Below are positions 38,996 to 48,453 of a stretch of DNA of 64,000 nt, one piece after another. The position numbers and the translations under genes are program-made. Numbering within the stretch: the stretch's first letter is position 1; the number at the start of each line of letters is the position of its first letter. The stretch is from Arthrobacter subterraneus (lineage in GTDB: Bacteria; Actinomycetota; Actinomycetes; Actinomycetales; Micrococcaceae), in assembly GCF_900099735.1 (NCBI RefSeq), contig NZ_FNDT01000001.1, forward strand, positions 1 through 64,000. The letters run 5' to 3'. The notes beneath the pieces were generated by a model. It was not told the DNA's origin. It saw only the letters and a list, made by a program, of their open reading frames with translations, and made no database searches.

Positions 38996-40324
38996 TTACT
39001 GAGAGAGCCTAACGCCGTTGTCGGAAAACTTCATTTCGCTGTGGCTTGGTCCAGCAGAGCTCCGCCTGCGTTGTTCAACCGGTGCATCGGCCAGCGCCGC
39101 GATTGCCTGGCGAAGCGGGGACGCCGGGGCGGTTTCCCGGAGTGCGGCCCCCCTGAGAAGCGCTGCGTCAGCTGAGTCAAAGTCAGCTGGGACGAACGCC
39201 GAAATCGGTACCGGAGGACCGAACCGCTCCCACGCCTCCCGGAGCTGACGCTCCGGCGAACGGCCAACCGATGCTGCACGTACCTTGTTGAGAACCACCC
39301 GGGGCGAGGCTGTGGGCACCGCATCCTGCAGTTCCGCCAGTGCCCGGACCAGACGGGGCACACCGATCGAATCAGCCGAACCGACCGCGATAATCTGCTC
39401 AGCCAGTTCCAGGCAGCGCAGCGTCGCACCGTTCCGGCGCGGAGCCATCGTGTCGAAGCTTAGCTCCTCGTCCGCTTCCAGCCCGAAAGCACAGTCGACC
39501 ACGACGGTGTCGAATACCGACCGTGCAAGTGCGAGCAGCCGGGTGAGCGCGGACGGTCTCAGTTCAGCCCACCGGTCTGCACGGGTGACACCGGTCAGCA
39601 CATACAGCGGAAGACCGTCGAAAGTTACTTCAATACAGGTTCTCTCAAGCGTAGGTGCGTCAAGGATTCCCTGGTCGGCCAGACGGCAGGCGTGTACTAT
39701 ACCGGCGGATTCATCGAGCAGCCCCAGAAACGCGGCAACGCTCGCGCCGTAAGTGTCAGCATCCATGAGCAGGACCTTCGAGCCGCCGGCTGCCAGTTCA
39801 GCGGCCAGATTGACCGACACCGTTGTCCGGCCCGGCGCACCGGTTGGACCCCAGATAACCAGCACCTTCCCGTTGCCCGGGAGTTCGTTGTCATCCGACG
39901 GAGACGGGACCCTGGGATCGAGGGAATGCGAGGTGTCGCCGAATGCATGGCCGGGCGAGCCGCCGCTTTGCTGGCGCTCGAGGTCCGCCACCGCGGCGGT
40001 GACTTCCCCGGCAAGTACAGCGGGCTCCACCGTTGTCGGCACATACCGCACCTCGAGGGCACGCAATCGCTCCCGGGCCTCATTGTCATCGGTCAGGGCA
40101 ACGACGGCGACGTCGGCGGCGCGCAGTCGCTCCACGAGCGTGGACGTGATTTCACCTGCTTCAAAGGCGATAAGTGCTGCGCGCGCGATCCCGGTCTGAC
40201 AGGCAGCGACCATCTCGGTGAATTCCTCGCAGCGCCGAACCACCGTGACCGGTCCGCGAAGCTGCTCCAGGCCCGTTACGCAGTCACCCGCGGCACGCCC
40301 CACTGTGACAACCGGGATGCTCAT
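38996..40324 (-). CDS. MinD/CpaE-like ATPase with an altered P-loop
   Basis: The 442-residue protein has a receiver-like N-terminal region (1-115), a linker rich in Ser/Pro (120-150), and a SIMIBI-type ATPase domain. The P-loop reads WGPTGAPGRTT (158-168), so Arg166 stands where the conserved Lys is expected, and the signature Lys of the deviant Walker A is absent. Other elements are LLMDADTYGAS (186-195) and VVVDCAFG. It overlaps the SAF-domain gene upstream by ATGA. CpaE-type ATPases position type IV/Flp pilus machinery; no pilus genes are present here, so the role is open. Similar ATPases in actinobacteria are annotated as septum-site or partition proteins. Confidence 0.75.
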   Translation of the reverse strand: MSIPVVTVGRAAGDCVTGLEQLRGPVTVVRRCEEFTEMVAACQTGIARAALIAFEAGEITSTLVERLRAADVAVVALTDDNEARERLRALEVRYVPTTVEPAVLAGEVTAAVADLERQQSGGSPGHAFGDTSHSLDPRVPSPSDDNELPGNGKVLVIWGPTGAPGRTTVSVNLAAELAAGGSKVLLMDADTYGASVAAFLGLLDESAGIVHACRLADQGILDAPTLERTCIEVTFDGLPLYVLTGVTRADRWAELRPSALTRLLALARSVFDTVVVDCAFGLEADEELSFDTMAPRRNGATLRCLELAEQIIAVGSADSIGVPRLVRALAELQDAVPTASPRVVLNKVRAASVGRSPERQLREAWERFGPPVPISAFVPADFDSADAALLRGAALRETAPASPLRQAIAALADAPVEQRRRSSAGPSHSEMKFSDNGVRLSQ

Positions 40325-40974
40325 TGCGCACCCGCGTTGACGACCACGGCAATCCTCGACTCATTGGACAACGCGTCAAGGAGAGCGGGAAGGGTCTCAT
40401 CATCGACAAGCACAAAGATCCTTGCCGATTGGGCGGCGCCAAGGGCTGAATCCTCGCGGGTGTACTCATAAATTTCGGCAGCTTCCAGAAGCAGGTCAGG
40501 CGTGCCGAATCCGTTTCCCTCGCCCCGCGGCGAGACCCAGACGTCCACCCGGTCGCCCGTGGCGGTGCCGGCAGGCAAGGGATCCTCGACGGTGAGGCCC
40601 ACGGGGTTGCGATCGAGTGAGTCAGCCACTCCCACTCCGTCGGAAGGGAGCAGCTCACCGGCCGATACAAACCGCGTCGCGACTGCGTTATCCGGAATGC
40701 CCTCGCCCGCCGTCCGGTATGACCCCTCGACATCGCCGAGCCTTACGTCAACGATGCGGAGGTCCTGATCGGTAAGCTCCGACCCGACAGGCAAATCCGC
40801 ACGGGCCGCGTACACTCCGGTGGTCTTGTCCGCGCCCTCGACGAGCGCGATGACACCGGCGGTGGAGGCACATACCAGCAGCACACCGACGAGAAGGCGC
40901 GGATCCTTCCAGGATGGCTTGCGTAGACGAACCGGCGCAGGTGCGCCGGCCGGACTGTCGATTCTGAGACTCAC
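40321..40974 (-). CDS. SAF-domain membrane protein (CpaB/RcpC-like)
   Basis: The 217-residue protein has one hydrophobic segment (about 27-45, LLVGVLLVCASTAGVIALV) and, just outside it, a SAF domain starting ARADLPVGSELTDQDLRIVDVRL. This arrangement resembles CpaB/FlgA-type periplasmic proteins of Flp pilus assembly. Translation is coupled to the downstream ATPase gene by ATGA, so the two likely work together at the membrane. No other pilus gene is visible. The upstream gap of 198 bp to the divergent HTH gene carries no recognised element. Confidence 0.75.
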   Translation of the reverse strand: MSLRIDSPAGAPAPVRLRKPSWKDPRLLVGVLLVCASTAGVIALVEGADKTTGVYAARADLPVGSELTDQDLRIVDVRLGDVEGSYRTAGEGIPDNAVATRFVSAGELLPSDGVGVADSLDRNPVGLTVEDPLPAGTATGDRVDVWVSPRGEGNGFGTPDLLLEAAEIYEYTREDSALGAAQSARIFVLVDDETLPALLDALSNESRIAVVVNAGAQ

Positions 40975-41172
40975 ATTTCCCCTGTTCCCCGCCGTTCGCG
41001 GCGTGATTTTCAGGTCTACACGCCATCAGCAATTCTCTGCCAGTAAACAGGCAAATGGAAACCAACCGAAGGAATCGGCAACAAACTGTGGATATCGTCG
41101 TTCTCCGAACCACGGAGTGGCAAGATGGTTGAAGAACGTATTCTTGCGTGGATCGGGAGGAAGACGGCTTTC

Positions 41173-41400
41173 ATGGCAGAGAAACGGTTCATGACACTTG
41201 CAGATGTGGGCGAAGTTCTCAACATCTCGTCGTCTCAGACCTACGCCCTGGTACGCTCCGGCGAACTCCCTGCAATTCAGGTCGGCGGCCGCGGACAGTG
41301 GCGGGTGGAGACCCAGGTCCTTGAGGACTATATTGCCCGTGCCTACCAAAAGACGGCAGCCAGCGTGAGGGACGGTCTGCACGCGGAGCATGACGCCTAG
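41173..41400 (+). CDS. Excisionase/MerR-type helix-turn-helix DNA-binding protein
   Basis: The ATG at 41173 is chosen because it follows GGGAGGA and the protein then starts MAEKRFMTLADVGEVLNIS, a standard winged HTH of the excisionase/BldC class. The 75-residue product continues with SQTYALVRSGELPAIQVGG and WRVETQVLEDYI, the wing and end of the domain. No phage integrase is nearby, so a host regulator is more likely than a phage Xis. Direct repeats at 42072-42129 are a possible target (inference). Confidence 0.85.
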   Translation: MAEKRFMTLADVGEVLNISSSQTYALVRSGELPAIQVGGRGQWRVETQVLEDYIARAYQKTAASVRDGLHAEHDA

Positions 41401-41421
41401 GCACATGGTCCGGCGCCGATC

Positions 41422-41453
41422 GGGGGCGGCACCCTACTCAGGGTGCCGCCCCC
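41422..41453. terminator. Strong hairpin between convergent genes
   Basis: GGGGGCGGCACCCT (41422-41435) and AGGGTGCCGCCCCC (41440-41453) are a perfect 14-bp inverted repeat with an ACTC loop. It sits between the stops of the HTH gene and the convergent unknown gene and probably serves both. No T-tract follows. Confidence 0.8.
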
Positions 41454-41478
41454 ACTCATTCCCCGTGGTCCGTACCGA

Positions 41479-42027
41479 CTAACGGGAAGCAACCGCTGCG
41501 ATTCCTGAGAAGGGAACGGCATAAACGGTGGTGACCCGCGCCGAGCGCCGCACCTCCCCGGGCAACACAGCCGCGATCTCGAAGAAATCCCTTCCAACAC
41601 GGTCTATTGTTCCCTCGATTCGACCACGGCCGTCCGTTCTGTGAACCGCGACCGGCCTGCGTTCCCGGGCCAGGGTCCGGAGAGCCGAGCCGAGCCCGAG
41701 CGCCGCCTGAACACGGGATGTCTCGCCTGCGATCCGCCGGCCCAGTCCTTCCACATGCTGAATGGCACCCAGCCGGACCAGTGTCTCCGCTGCCGCCGTA
41801 CTCAGGACCAGCCACTCTGACCCCAGGTGCGTCAGTTCTCCCTCAAAGAGGTCTCCGCCCGAGGTTCCCACCTTCAGCGTCAGCCCTACCTGTCCGCGAA
41901 GACGCTCCGCAAGAGTCACCATCCCTTGGTCCCGACGGACCCGGTCGGCTATTTCAGCCTCCCGCTCGCCCCATTCAGCGGCCTCCAGCTGGGCTTCCAT
42001 GTCTTCGAAAAGGGCTTTCCAGCGCAT
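41479..42027 (-). CDS. Conserved hypothetical protein, 182 residues
   Basis: The protein has an amphipathic N-terminal half rich in Glu/Arg (ALFEDMEAQLEAAEWGEREAE, residues 5-25) and a beta-rich C-terminal half with GEVRRSARVTTVYAVPFSG. No membrane segment, signal peptide or known catalytic motif is visible. Genes of this kind commonly lie between the HTH and LysM genes of Micrococcaceae genomes; this is remembered context, not a search. Function unknown. It is divergent from the LysM gene, and the shared upstream region holds the CATCAAAC repeats. Confidence 0.7.
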   Translation of the reverse strand: MRWKALFEDMEAQLEAAEWGEREAEIADRVRRDQGMVTLAERLRGQVGLTLKVGTSGGDLFEGELTHLGSEWLVLSTAAAETLVRLGAIQHVEGLGRRIAGETSRVQAALGLGSALRTLARERRPVAVHRTDGRGRIEGTIDRVGRDFFEIAAVLPGEVRRSARVTTVYAVPFSGIAAVASR

Positions 42028-42071
42028 CAGCCCACCCTACGGCTGGGGATTTATATCGGTCAACCTGTAGA

Positions 42072-42129
42072 CATCAAACGCGATACAGGATAGACATAGC
42101 TCATCAAACCACATCAAACTACATCAAAC
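42072..42129. repeat. Four direct CATCAAAC repeats with helical-turn spacing
   Basis: Exact copies of CATCAAAC begin at 42072, 42102, 42112 and 42122. The distances are 30, 10 and 10 bp, whole turns of B-DNA, so all copies face the same side of the helix. They lie just before the LysM gene, in the divergent intergenic region. The arrangement suggests cooperative binding by a regulator that prefers direct repeats. Confidence 0.75.
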
Positions 42130-42147
42130 TTGCTAAAAGAGGCCGGA

Positions 42148-42894
42148 ATGAGATCAGGAATATTGTCATCGCTGCTCGCGCTTGGGGTTCTGCTGCCGGG
42201 GAGCGCCCTATTGGTCGCGGGGACGTCCCTCCTGAATGGCCACAGGTCGACCGCTGTGCCCTCGGGGCTGACCTCGCTGGTGGGGATGGGCGTCACCATG
42301 TTCGGGATGCTCGTCCTGCTTTGGCTGGGCTTCAGTTTCTTCGCCGCCCTTGCAGCGGAGCTGCTTGTCCGGCGGGGCCACGATCACGTGGCCCGCTGCC
42401 TGGGTGTGTTCGTCCCCATATTCATGCGCCGGGCTGCCTGCCTGGCATTGGGCACGAGCCTCGTGGCCGCACAGCCTGCCTATGCACATGCGGATCCGGC
42501 CGCCTCATCCCCCGCAGTGACCGCGCCCCTGGAGGCCCCTGGAGAACCATCGGATCTCGACCCCCAGTGGATTCCGGTCGAGTCACCCCGCGTACTGGGG
42601 CCGTCCTGGCAACCGACAGTCCTGCCGCCCGGCGGTGGTCTGCTGGTCAAAGAAGTCCGCGAGGGCCGGTCCATCATGACCCCGGCTACAGCGGAAATCA
42701 TCGTGCGGCCCGGCGACTCGCTGTGGGCAATTGCGGCCCGCCACCTCGGACCCCAGGCAACCGACGTCCGGATCGCCGAAGCCTGGCCTCACTGGCATGC
42801 AGCAAATAGAGACCTCATCGGGGATAACCCGGACCTGCTTCAACCCGGGCAGGCACTCCGTCCTCCGGCGGCTACGCCGACACAATCGAAATAG
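42148..42894 (+). CDS. Membrane-anchored LysM-domain protein
   Basis: The ATG at 42148 follows GAGGCCGGA and gives 248 residues; a TTG 18 bp earlier is less likely. Two hydrophobic segments (about 4-28 and 45-75) are followed by a third near 97-115 ending QPAYAHADP, possibly a cleavage-like site. The C-terminal ~55 residues are a LysM domain: VRPGDSLWAIAARHLG and NPDLLQPGQALRPP. LysM binds peptidoglycan, so the protein may link the membrane to the wall. The next gene starts 13 bp downstream. Confidence 0.85.
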   Translation: MRSGILSSLLALGVLLPGSALLVAGTSLLNGHRSTAVPSGLTSLVGMGVTMFGMLVLLWLGFSFFAALAAELLVRRGHDHVARCLGVFVPIFMRRAACLALGTSLVAAQPAYAHADPAASSPAVTAPLEAPGEPSDLDPQWIPVESPRVLGPSWQPTVLPPGGGLLVKEVREGRSIMTPATAEIIVRPGDSLWAIAARHLGPQATDVRIAEAWPHWHAANRDLIGDNPDLLQPGQALRPPAATPTQSK

Positions 42895-42907
42895 GGTGAG
42901 GATACCC

Positions 42908-43435
42908 GTGAGCCCCCTTTCCCACGTGCGCCCGGCATCCGGCGCAACCGAGCTGGCACGCGTCAGCGGCGCGCCAAGGCCGGTCCCGGTTTCCGCCGCA
43001 GTGTCCGCCGCCCGAGAGCAGACCGCAACTGTGCTGCCGCTCGCTCGTCCTCCGGCTCCGAGCCCGGTACCCGAGATCCCGCCTGAAGTCGAGGCAGTCG
43101 CGCGCAGGGTAGCCCGCGGAGCGCTGGAGGTTATGGGCGGAACGAGACCCTTGCAACAGATGTCCAGGCTGCTCGACGCCCGCAGCTACGAACGCCTTCA
43201 GTTGCGGTCCAACCTGATCCGCAGCATTCACGAATCCCACGGCGGCGCCGCTACGGGCAACGCTCTACGGCTCCACCGCAACGTCATTATCCGGTCGGTC
43301 CGTATCTGTCCCATCACGCCGAACATCTTCGAGGGTTCGGTGGTCGCCGCCGAGCAAAAGCGCGCCCGGGCAATAGCGCTCAGAATCGAACGTCTACGCG
43401 GACAGTGGCGCGTGACCGAACTCCAGATCGGCTGA
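42908..43435 (+). CDS. Rv3235-family protein
   Basis: The GTG at 42908 is preceded by GGGTGAGGAT and gives 175 residues; an in-frame GTG at 42896 overlaps the Shine-Dalgarno region and is less likely. The N-terminal half is Pro/Ala-rich and low in structure; the C-terminal half has EVEAVARRVARGALEVM and RSVRICPITPNIFEG, typical of actinobacterial Rv3235-family proteins encoded next to secA. The second half may form an alpha/beta fold. The function of the family is not established. The gene is coupled to the LysM gene by position and ends 30 bp before the convergent secA. Confidence 0.8.
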   Translation: MSPLSHVRPASGATELARVSGAPRPVPVSAAVSAAREQTATVLPLARPPAPSPVPEIPPEVEAVARRVARGALEVMGGTRPLQQMSRLLDARSYERLQLRSNLIRSIHESHGGAATGNALRLHRNVIIRSVRICPITPNIFEGSVVAAEQKRARAIALRIERLRGQWRVTELQIG

Positions 43436-43455
43436 GGCCATGCAGATGCTACCGA

Positions 43456-43479
43456 GTCGGCGCAGCTACTTGCGCCGAC
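43456..43479. terminator. Hairpin between convergent Rv3235-family gene and secA
   Basis: GTCGGCGCA (43456-43464) pairs with TGCGCCGAC (43471-43479) around a GCTACT loop. The secA stop codon (43466-43468) lies within the loop, so one structure can end both transcripts. Confidence 0.65.
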
Positions 43480-46198
43480 GCTTCGCCGATGATCGCTGCT
43501 CGGCGCGGGTTCCCTTCTCCGCGTCCGATTCGCTGCGACGACGCTCAACCCGGGTTTCGACGCCGCCCTGCGCGTTGGGGGCGGTGAAGGCCAGGCTGGC
43601 CGGACGCTCGGGCTCTTCGAGTCCCGCCGCCTTGATGATCGGCGTATCAACCAGGCCCCGCCCATCGGCAACGCCCGGCAGGCCTGCCTTCTGCGCGGGG
43701 GCCACTTCAACGTCGAGGTTGAAGATATAGCCGATGCTCTCCTCGCGGATGGCCTCCATCATCGCCTGGAAAAGCACAAAGCCCTCACGCTGATACTCAA
43801 CGAGCGGATCACGCTGTGCCATGGCACGCAGCCCGATGCCCTCCTTGAGGTAATCCATCTCGTAGAGGTGCTCCTGCCACTTCCTGCCGATGACTGAAAG
43901 CACGACCCGTCGCTCGAGTTCACGCATCGACCTCTCGCCAAGCGCCTCCTCGCGCTGCTTATACGCAACCTTCGCATCCGAAAGAATCTCCGCATGGAGG
44001 AAGTCGCGAGTGACCTTCGGCTTTCCTCCGGCTTCCTCCAGCACCTCATCGATCGTGAGGCTGATTGGGTAGAGCGTCTTCAGGTTGGTCCACAGCTGTT
44101 CGTAGTCCCAGTCATCGCCGTGTCCCTGGGCGGTCGCTTCATCGACCATGGCCGTGACGACATCCTCCAGGAAGTGCTCGACCTTCTCATGCAGGTCATC
44201 ACCCTCAAGAATGCGTCTGCGATCGCTGTAGATCGCCTCGCGCTGCCTGTTCAGGACGTCGTCGTACTTCAGGACGTTCTTGCGCTGCTCGGCATTGCGG
44301 CCCTCAACCTGCCCCTGCGCGTTCTCGATCGCCTTGGAGACCATCTTCGACTCCAGTGCGACATCGTCAGGCATCGAGGAACTGTTCATGATGCGCTCCG
44401 CCGCACCGGAGTTGAACAGACGCATGAGGTCATCGGTGAGCGACAGGTAGAAGCGGGACGCTCCCGGGTCTCCCTGCCGGCCGGAACGGCCCCTGAGCTG
44501 GTTGTCAATGCGCCGTGATTCGTGCCTCTCGGTGCCGAGCACATACAGCCCACCGAGGTCGCGTACTTCCTGCTGCTCGGCCTCCACTGCCTCCTTCGCG
44601 GCAGCGAGCGCGTTGGGCCATTCCGCCTCGTATTCCTCAGGGCTCTCGGCCGGGTGAAGCCCCTTCTTTTCCATTGCGGCCACAGCGTTGAATTCAGCGT
44701 TTCCACCGAGCATGATGTCCGTTCCACGACCGGCCATGTTCGTTGCCACGGTGACCGCACCTTTGCGGCCGGCCTGGGCCACGATCGCGGCCTCGCGGGC
44801 ATGGTTCTTCGCGTTCAGTACTTCGTGCCTGATGCCGGCCTTCGCGAGCTGCTTCGACAGGTACTCGCTCTTCTCGACGGACGTGGTGCCGACAAGAACC
44901 GGCTGACCTTTCTCGTGCCGTTCGACGATGTCCTTGACGACCGCGTCGAATTTCGCCACCTCGTTCTTGTAGATGAGGTCGGAACGGTCTTCCCGGATCA
45001 TCGGCCGGTTGGTGGGGATGGGAACTACGCCGAGCTTGTAGGTGCCCATAAACTCGGCAGCTTCCGTCTCGGCTGTGCCGGTCATGCCGGACAGCTTGTC
45101 GTACAGACGGAAATAGTTCTGAAGGGTTACCGTGGCAAGCGTCTGGTTCTCGGCCTTGATCTCCACGCCTTCCTTGGCCTCGATCGCCTGGTGCATTCCC
45201 TCGTTGTAACGACGGCCGGCGAGAATACGTCCGGTATGTTCATCCACGATCATGACCTCGCCGTTCAGGACAACGTAGTCCTTGTCCCTCTTGAAGAGTT
45301 CCTTCGCCTTGATTGCGTTATTAAGGAAGCCGATCAGGGGTGTGTTGGCGGATTCGTAGAGGTTATGGATGCCAAGGTAGTCCTCGACCTTCTCGATACC
45401 GCTCTCGAGCACACCCACCGTGCGCTTCTTTTCATCGACTTCATAGTCGGTGTCGCGGGTCAGACGGGTGACCACCTTGGAAAACTCGGTGTACCAGCGA
45501 TTCACGTCCCCGGAAGCCTGCCCGGAGATGATGAGCGGCGTACGGGCCTCATCGATCAGGATGGAGTCGACCTCGTCCACAATGGCGAAATTGTGTCCGC
45601 GCTGCACCAGTTCACTTGCGCTCCAGGCCATGTTGTCACGGAGATAGTCGAATCCGAACTCGTTGTTTGTTCCGTAGGTGATGTCCGCAGCGTACTGGGC
45701 GCGGCGCGTCGCCGGGTCCTGTTTTGACAGAATGCAGCCGCAGCTGAGCCCGAGGAAGCGGAAGACACGACCCATCAGATCGGACTGATATTCCGCGAGG
45801 TAATCGTTGGTGGTCACTACATGGACGCCGTTGCCCGTGAGTGCGTTCAGATAGGCCGGCGCGGTAGCCACCAGGGTTTTACCCTCACCGGTCTTCATCT
45901 CGGCGATATTCCCAAGATGCAGGGCCGCGCCGCCCATCAGCTGCACGTCGAAGTGACGCAGGCCGAGGGTACGTGCCGAGGCTTCCCTTACCGCGGCGAA
46001 TGCCTCCGGCAGGAGCGCCTCAAGGGTCTCGCCCTCCTGGTAGCGCTTCTTCAACTTGTCGGTTTCGCCGCGCAGCTCCTCGTCGCTGAGGCCCCGGAAT
46101 TCGTCTTCCAGTACATTGATCGCATCGGCGTAGTTGCGGAGTTGCTTCAGTGTCTTCTTATCGCCGGTACGAAGGACTCGTTCAAGAAGTGATGGCAC
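43466..46198 (-). CDS. secA: Preprotein translocase ATPase SecA
   Basis: The 910-residue motor pushes unfolded preproteins through SecYEG. It shows the family Walker A MKTGEGKT (101-108), the DEAD-like [12 protein letters not shown], the GTTSVEKSE and [14 protein letters not shown] motifs of the second ATPase domain, and [10 protein letters not shown]. The C-terminal tail is basic, without the zinc-binding SecB site of proteobacterial SecA, as expected in actinobacteria. It is the SecA1 type in length and start ([15 protein letters not shown]). The 3' end of the upstream YcaQ-type gene overlaps its start by 17 bp. Confidence 0.97.
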   Translation of the reverse strand: MPSLLERVLRTGDKKTLKQLRNYADAINVLEDEFRGLSDEELRGETDKLKKRYQEGETLEALLPEAFAAVREASARTLGLRHFDVQLMGGAALHLGNIAEMKTGEGKTLVATAPAYLNALTGNGVHVVTTNDYLAEYQSDLMGRVFRFLGLSCGCILSKQDPATRRAQYAADITYGTNNEFGFDYLRDNMAWSASELVQRGHNFAIVDEVDSILIDEARTPLIISGQASGDVNRWYTEFSKVVTRLTRDTDYEVDEKKRTVGVLESGIEKVEDYLGIHNLYESANTPLIGFLNNAIKAKELFKRDKDYVVLNGEVMIVDEHTGRILAGRRYNEGMHQAIEAKEGVEIKAENQTLATVTLQNYFRLYDKLSGMTGTAETEAAEFMGTYKLGVVPIPTNRPMIREDRSDLIYKNEVAKFDAVVKDIVERHEKGQPVLVGTTSVEKSEYLSKQLAKAGIRHEVLNAKNHAREAAIVAQAGRKGAVTVATNMAGRGTDIMLGGNAEFNAVAAMEKKGLHPAESPEEYEAEWPNALAAAKEAVEAEQQEVRDLGGLYVLGTERHESRRIDNQLRGRSGRQGDPGASRFYLSLTDDLMRLFNSGAAERIMNSSSMPDDVALESKMVSKAIENAQGQVEGRNAEQRKNVLKYDDVLNRQREAIYSDRRRILEGDDLHEKVEHFLEDVVTAMVDEATAQGHGDDWDYEQLWTNLKTLYPISLTIDEVLEEAGGKPKVTRDFLHAEILSDAKVAYKQREEALGERSMRELERRVVLSVIGRKWQEHLYEMDYLKEGIGLRAMAQRDPLVEYQREGFVLFQAMMEAIREESIGYIFNLDVEVAPAQKAGLPGVADGRGLVDTPIIKAAGLEEPERPASLAFTAPNAQGGVETRVERRRSESDAEKGTRAEQRSSAKRRRK

Positions 46199-47498
46199 TG
46201 GTATTTGCTCCCAATCTAGGTACGCCGTTTACTGGCGGGTTCAGTCTACGTGAGAGACGTCCTGTCCCCCGATTTAGTTCCCGGCCAAACTCGCCGGCCA
46301 GATGCGCGGCGACCTCGCCTGCGAGATCCCCCCGGGGTTCGACATCGATGCGCTCCAGGCCCAACCAGTCAGCCATCAGCACCAGCTCCGCGGCCAGCTC
46401 GACGGCGGTGTCCGCCGGTGCCGAAGACTCACCGTATGCGCCGCGCACGACCAGGCGGTTCTGGGCACGGTCCGCCTTGAGGTCGACCCGCGCGGCCATG
46501 CAGTCGCGCAGGAGGAACGGCAACACATAGTAGCCATACCTGCGCTTTCCCGCCGGAGTATAGATCTCGATGCGGTAGTGGAATTCAAACAGGTTCTCCA
46601 GCCGCCGGCGCTCGAAAACGGCAGAGTCGAAAGGACTCAGCAGCGCCCTTCCCGTGGCTGCCCTCGGGAGCACCGAGCCGGCATAGCGGTAGGCGGGCTG
46701 GTTCCACCGGTCGATCGTGACGGGAATGAGGGTGCCGCGCTGGACGAGGACGGATAGTGCTTCATCGGTAGCCTTCATCGGGAGGCGGAAGTAGTCAGCA
46801 ATACAGCGGACGGTTCCGACCCCGATGGCCCTGGCAGCGCATTCTGCCAGGTGGAGATACGCTTCGGCAGCGGGGACTTCAAGCTGGGCGGCCCGCGGAT
46901 CCGGCAAGACTTTTTCCGTCAGTGCGTAACGCCGCTCGAATTGCGCGGTTCTCCCCGCAGACGAGACCAATCCACGTTGGAAGAGGTCCTCGAGGACCCT
47001 TTTCGCCGAGCTCCAGTTCCACCCCCACTGATCTGTCGTCCTCTGCTCGATGTGGCCGATACGTTCCTGTACTTGCGCTGCGGTCAGGGGTCGGCTCCTC
47101 GCGAGCAGATCAAGAATGCGGCTGGCGAGGGAATCCCTCAGCTCCTCGGGCAGCGAAGCAGCGCCCGCCCATTTTCGGGTCTGGGTTGAGACGAGGTATG
47201 GAAAGAGCTCCGGCAGAACCAGGGATGCCTCATGTGCCCAATACTCCACCAGGCGGCGCGGGCCCATGGATGAGAAACGGTCCAGAAGGGTTCGGTCGTA
47301 GACACCCAGGCGCGCGAACAACGGTAGGTAGTGGCTGCGGGCCAGCACGTTGACGGAATCGATCTGCAGAAGCTGAAGCCGGGCAAGGGTGCGGCCCACC
47401 TCCCGGGTTCCCGGTGATCTGGTGGGCCGCTCCCGTGCCAGTCCCTGCGCCTCCAGCGCGATCCGGCGTGCCTGATGGAGGGTGAGGGAATAGGTCAT
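46182..47498 (-). CDS. YcaQ/AlkZ-type winged-helix DNA glycosylase
   Basis: The 438-residue protein is a tandem winged-helix protein of the HTH_42 group. It contains [20 protein letters not shown], whose Gln45-Ile46-Asp47 matches the Q-phi-D catalytic motif of YcaQ (AlkX) enzymes, as against Q-phi-Q of AlkZ. YcaQ enzymes unhook alkylated bases and DNA interstrand crosslinks. Further motifs are [10 protein letters not shown] and [16 protein letters not shown]. It starts at the ATG 47496-47498, right next to a hairpin filling the gap to hpf, and overlaps secA by 17 bp. Substrate specificity is inferred from the motif only. Confidence 0.88.
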   Translation of the reverse strand: MTYSLTLHQARRIALEAQGLARERPTRSPGTREVGRTLARLQLLQIDSVNVLARSHYLPLFARLGVYDRTLLDRFSSMGPRRLVEYWAHEASLVLPELFPYLVSTQTRKWAGAASLPEELRDSLASRILDLLARSRPLTAAQVQERIGHIEQRTTDQWGWNWSSAKRVLEDLFQRGLVSSAGRTAQFERRYALTEKVLPDPRAAQLEVPAAEAYLHLAECAARAIGVGTVRCIADYFRLPMKATDEALSVLVQRGTLIPVTIDRWNQPAYRYAGSVLPRAATGRALLSPFDSAVFERRRLENLFEFHYRIEIYTPAGKRRYGYYVLPFLLRDCMAARVDLKADRAQNRLVVRGAYGESSAPADTAVELAAELVLMADWLGLERIDVEPRGDLAGEVAAHLAGEFGRELNRGTGRLSRRLNPPVNGVPRLGANTSAITS

Positions 47499-47525
47499 TG
47501 CCTGATCATAGATTCCTGTCAGGCA
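47499..47525 (-). other. Hairpin filling the whole hpf-to-ycaQ gap
   Basis: TGCCTGA (47499-47505) and TCAGGCA (47519-47525) form a perfect 7-bp stem with a 13-nt loop, which is exactly the space between the hpf stop and the ATG of the next gene. On the transcript an AGGA element lies at the start of the loop. It could be a translational control element or a weak attenuator; no T-run is present. Confidence 0.5.
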
Positions 47526-48245
47526 CTACGCAGTTGCTGCCTCCCGTGCCCGGTAGGCGACAAGCTCTTCGTGCGGGTCTTCCGGCCCGTCCGCGCACTT
47601 CGCGTCAAGGGTGATGACACCGTAGGTCCACCCCTGGCGCCGGTAGACAACAGACGGTGCACCAGTCTGTGAATCCACGAACAGGTAGAAATCGTGGCCG
47701 ACAAGCTCCATGTTGTCCACTGCGTCATCGAGGCTCATCGGGATTCCCGAGAAGACCTTCCGGCGAATCAGGACGGGCGAATCGCCGGCAGGGACGTCAT
47801 TGTCGATCTCATAGTTCGGCATGTCGACCGTGTCGGCGCTGCCGGTGTGGTTGGACGACGCCGCATAGATCGGTTGATCCGTACTCGCCGGTTCCAGCGT
47901 GGCGGTCGCCTCCCTGACCGCAACGGGTGTATGCCTGCCGTGATGCACCTTGCGGCGGTCCCGCGCGCGGCGAAGCCGCTCCAGCAGTTTGCTGTACGCG
48001 AGGTCGAATGCCGCGAACTTGTCCGCTGCGGAAGCTTCCGCCCGGATGATCGGCCCCCTCTGCATCACCGTGAGCTCCACGGTCAGCGCACTGTCTGCCT
48101 GACGTGCGTTGGGCTCCTTGGTGACCTTCGCGTCAAGCCTTTGAACCTTGTCCCCCAGTTGTTCGATTTTGTCGATCTTTTCCTCCGCATATTCGCGGAA
48201 GCGGTCAGAAACTGCGAGGTTTCGTCCGTTGATCATAAATTCCAT
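47526..48245 (-). CDS. hpf: Ribosome hibernation promoting factor, long form
   Basis: The ATG at 48243-48245 follows GGAGGGCACT, giving 239 residues starting MEFMINGRNLAVSD, the usual HPF N-terminus. The N-terminal S30AE domain (1-105) binds the 30S decoding site; a linker (about 105-175) is followed by the C-terminal S30AE_C domain with KVFSGIPMSLDDAVDNMEL and GHDFYLFVDSQTG, which dimerises ribosomes into 100S particles. The 208-bp gap to comF upstream likely holds the promoter. Confidence 0.95.
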   Translation of the reverse strand: MEFMINGRNLAVSDRFREYAEEKIDKIEQLGDKVQRLDAKVTKEPNARQADSALTVELTVMQRGPIIRAEASAADKFAAFDLAYSKLLERLRRARDRRKVHHGRHTPVAVREATATLEPASTDQPIYAASSNHTGSADTVDMPNYEIDNDVPAGDSPVLIRRKVFSGIPMSLDDAVDNMELVGHDFYLFVDSQTGAPSVVYRRQGWTYGVITLDAKCADGPEDPHEELVAYRAREAATA

Positions 48246-48453
48246 AGTGCCCTCCAAAATCGCTCAGGTGACACAACAGCGGCCGAGGATGAGCTCCTTC
48301 CAGCCGCTGTCGATGGGTAACTGTCTTCGTTGTGATACCCATACTTCACGGTAGTTCACCAAGTGTTTGAATTCACCCCTACCCGCCGGTTTTTTTCGAT
48401 GGATCGCTCCGGGCGTTCTTCGGGATGCTTGGGACATCCCCCGGTACGGACGT

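Noticed and set aside
41173..41400. Phage excisionase
   Set aside because: The fold fits, but no integrase, attachment site or phage gene lies nearby, so a host regulator is more likely.
44522..45727. 401-residue open frame on the + strand
   Set aside because: Antisense to secA, whose motifs are unambiguous.
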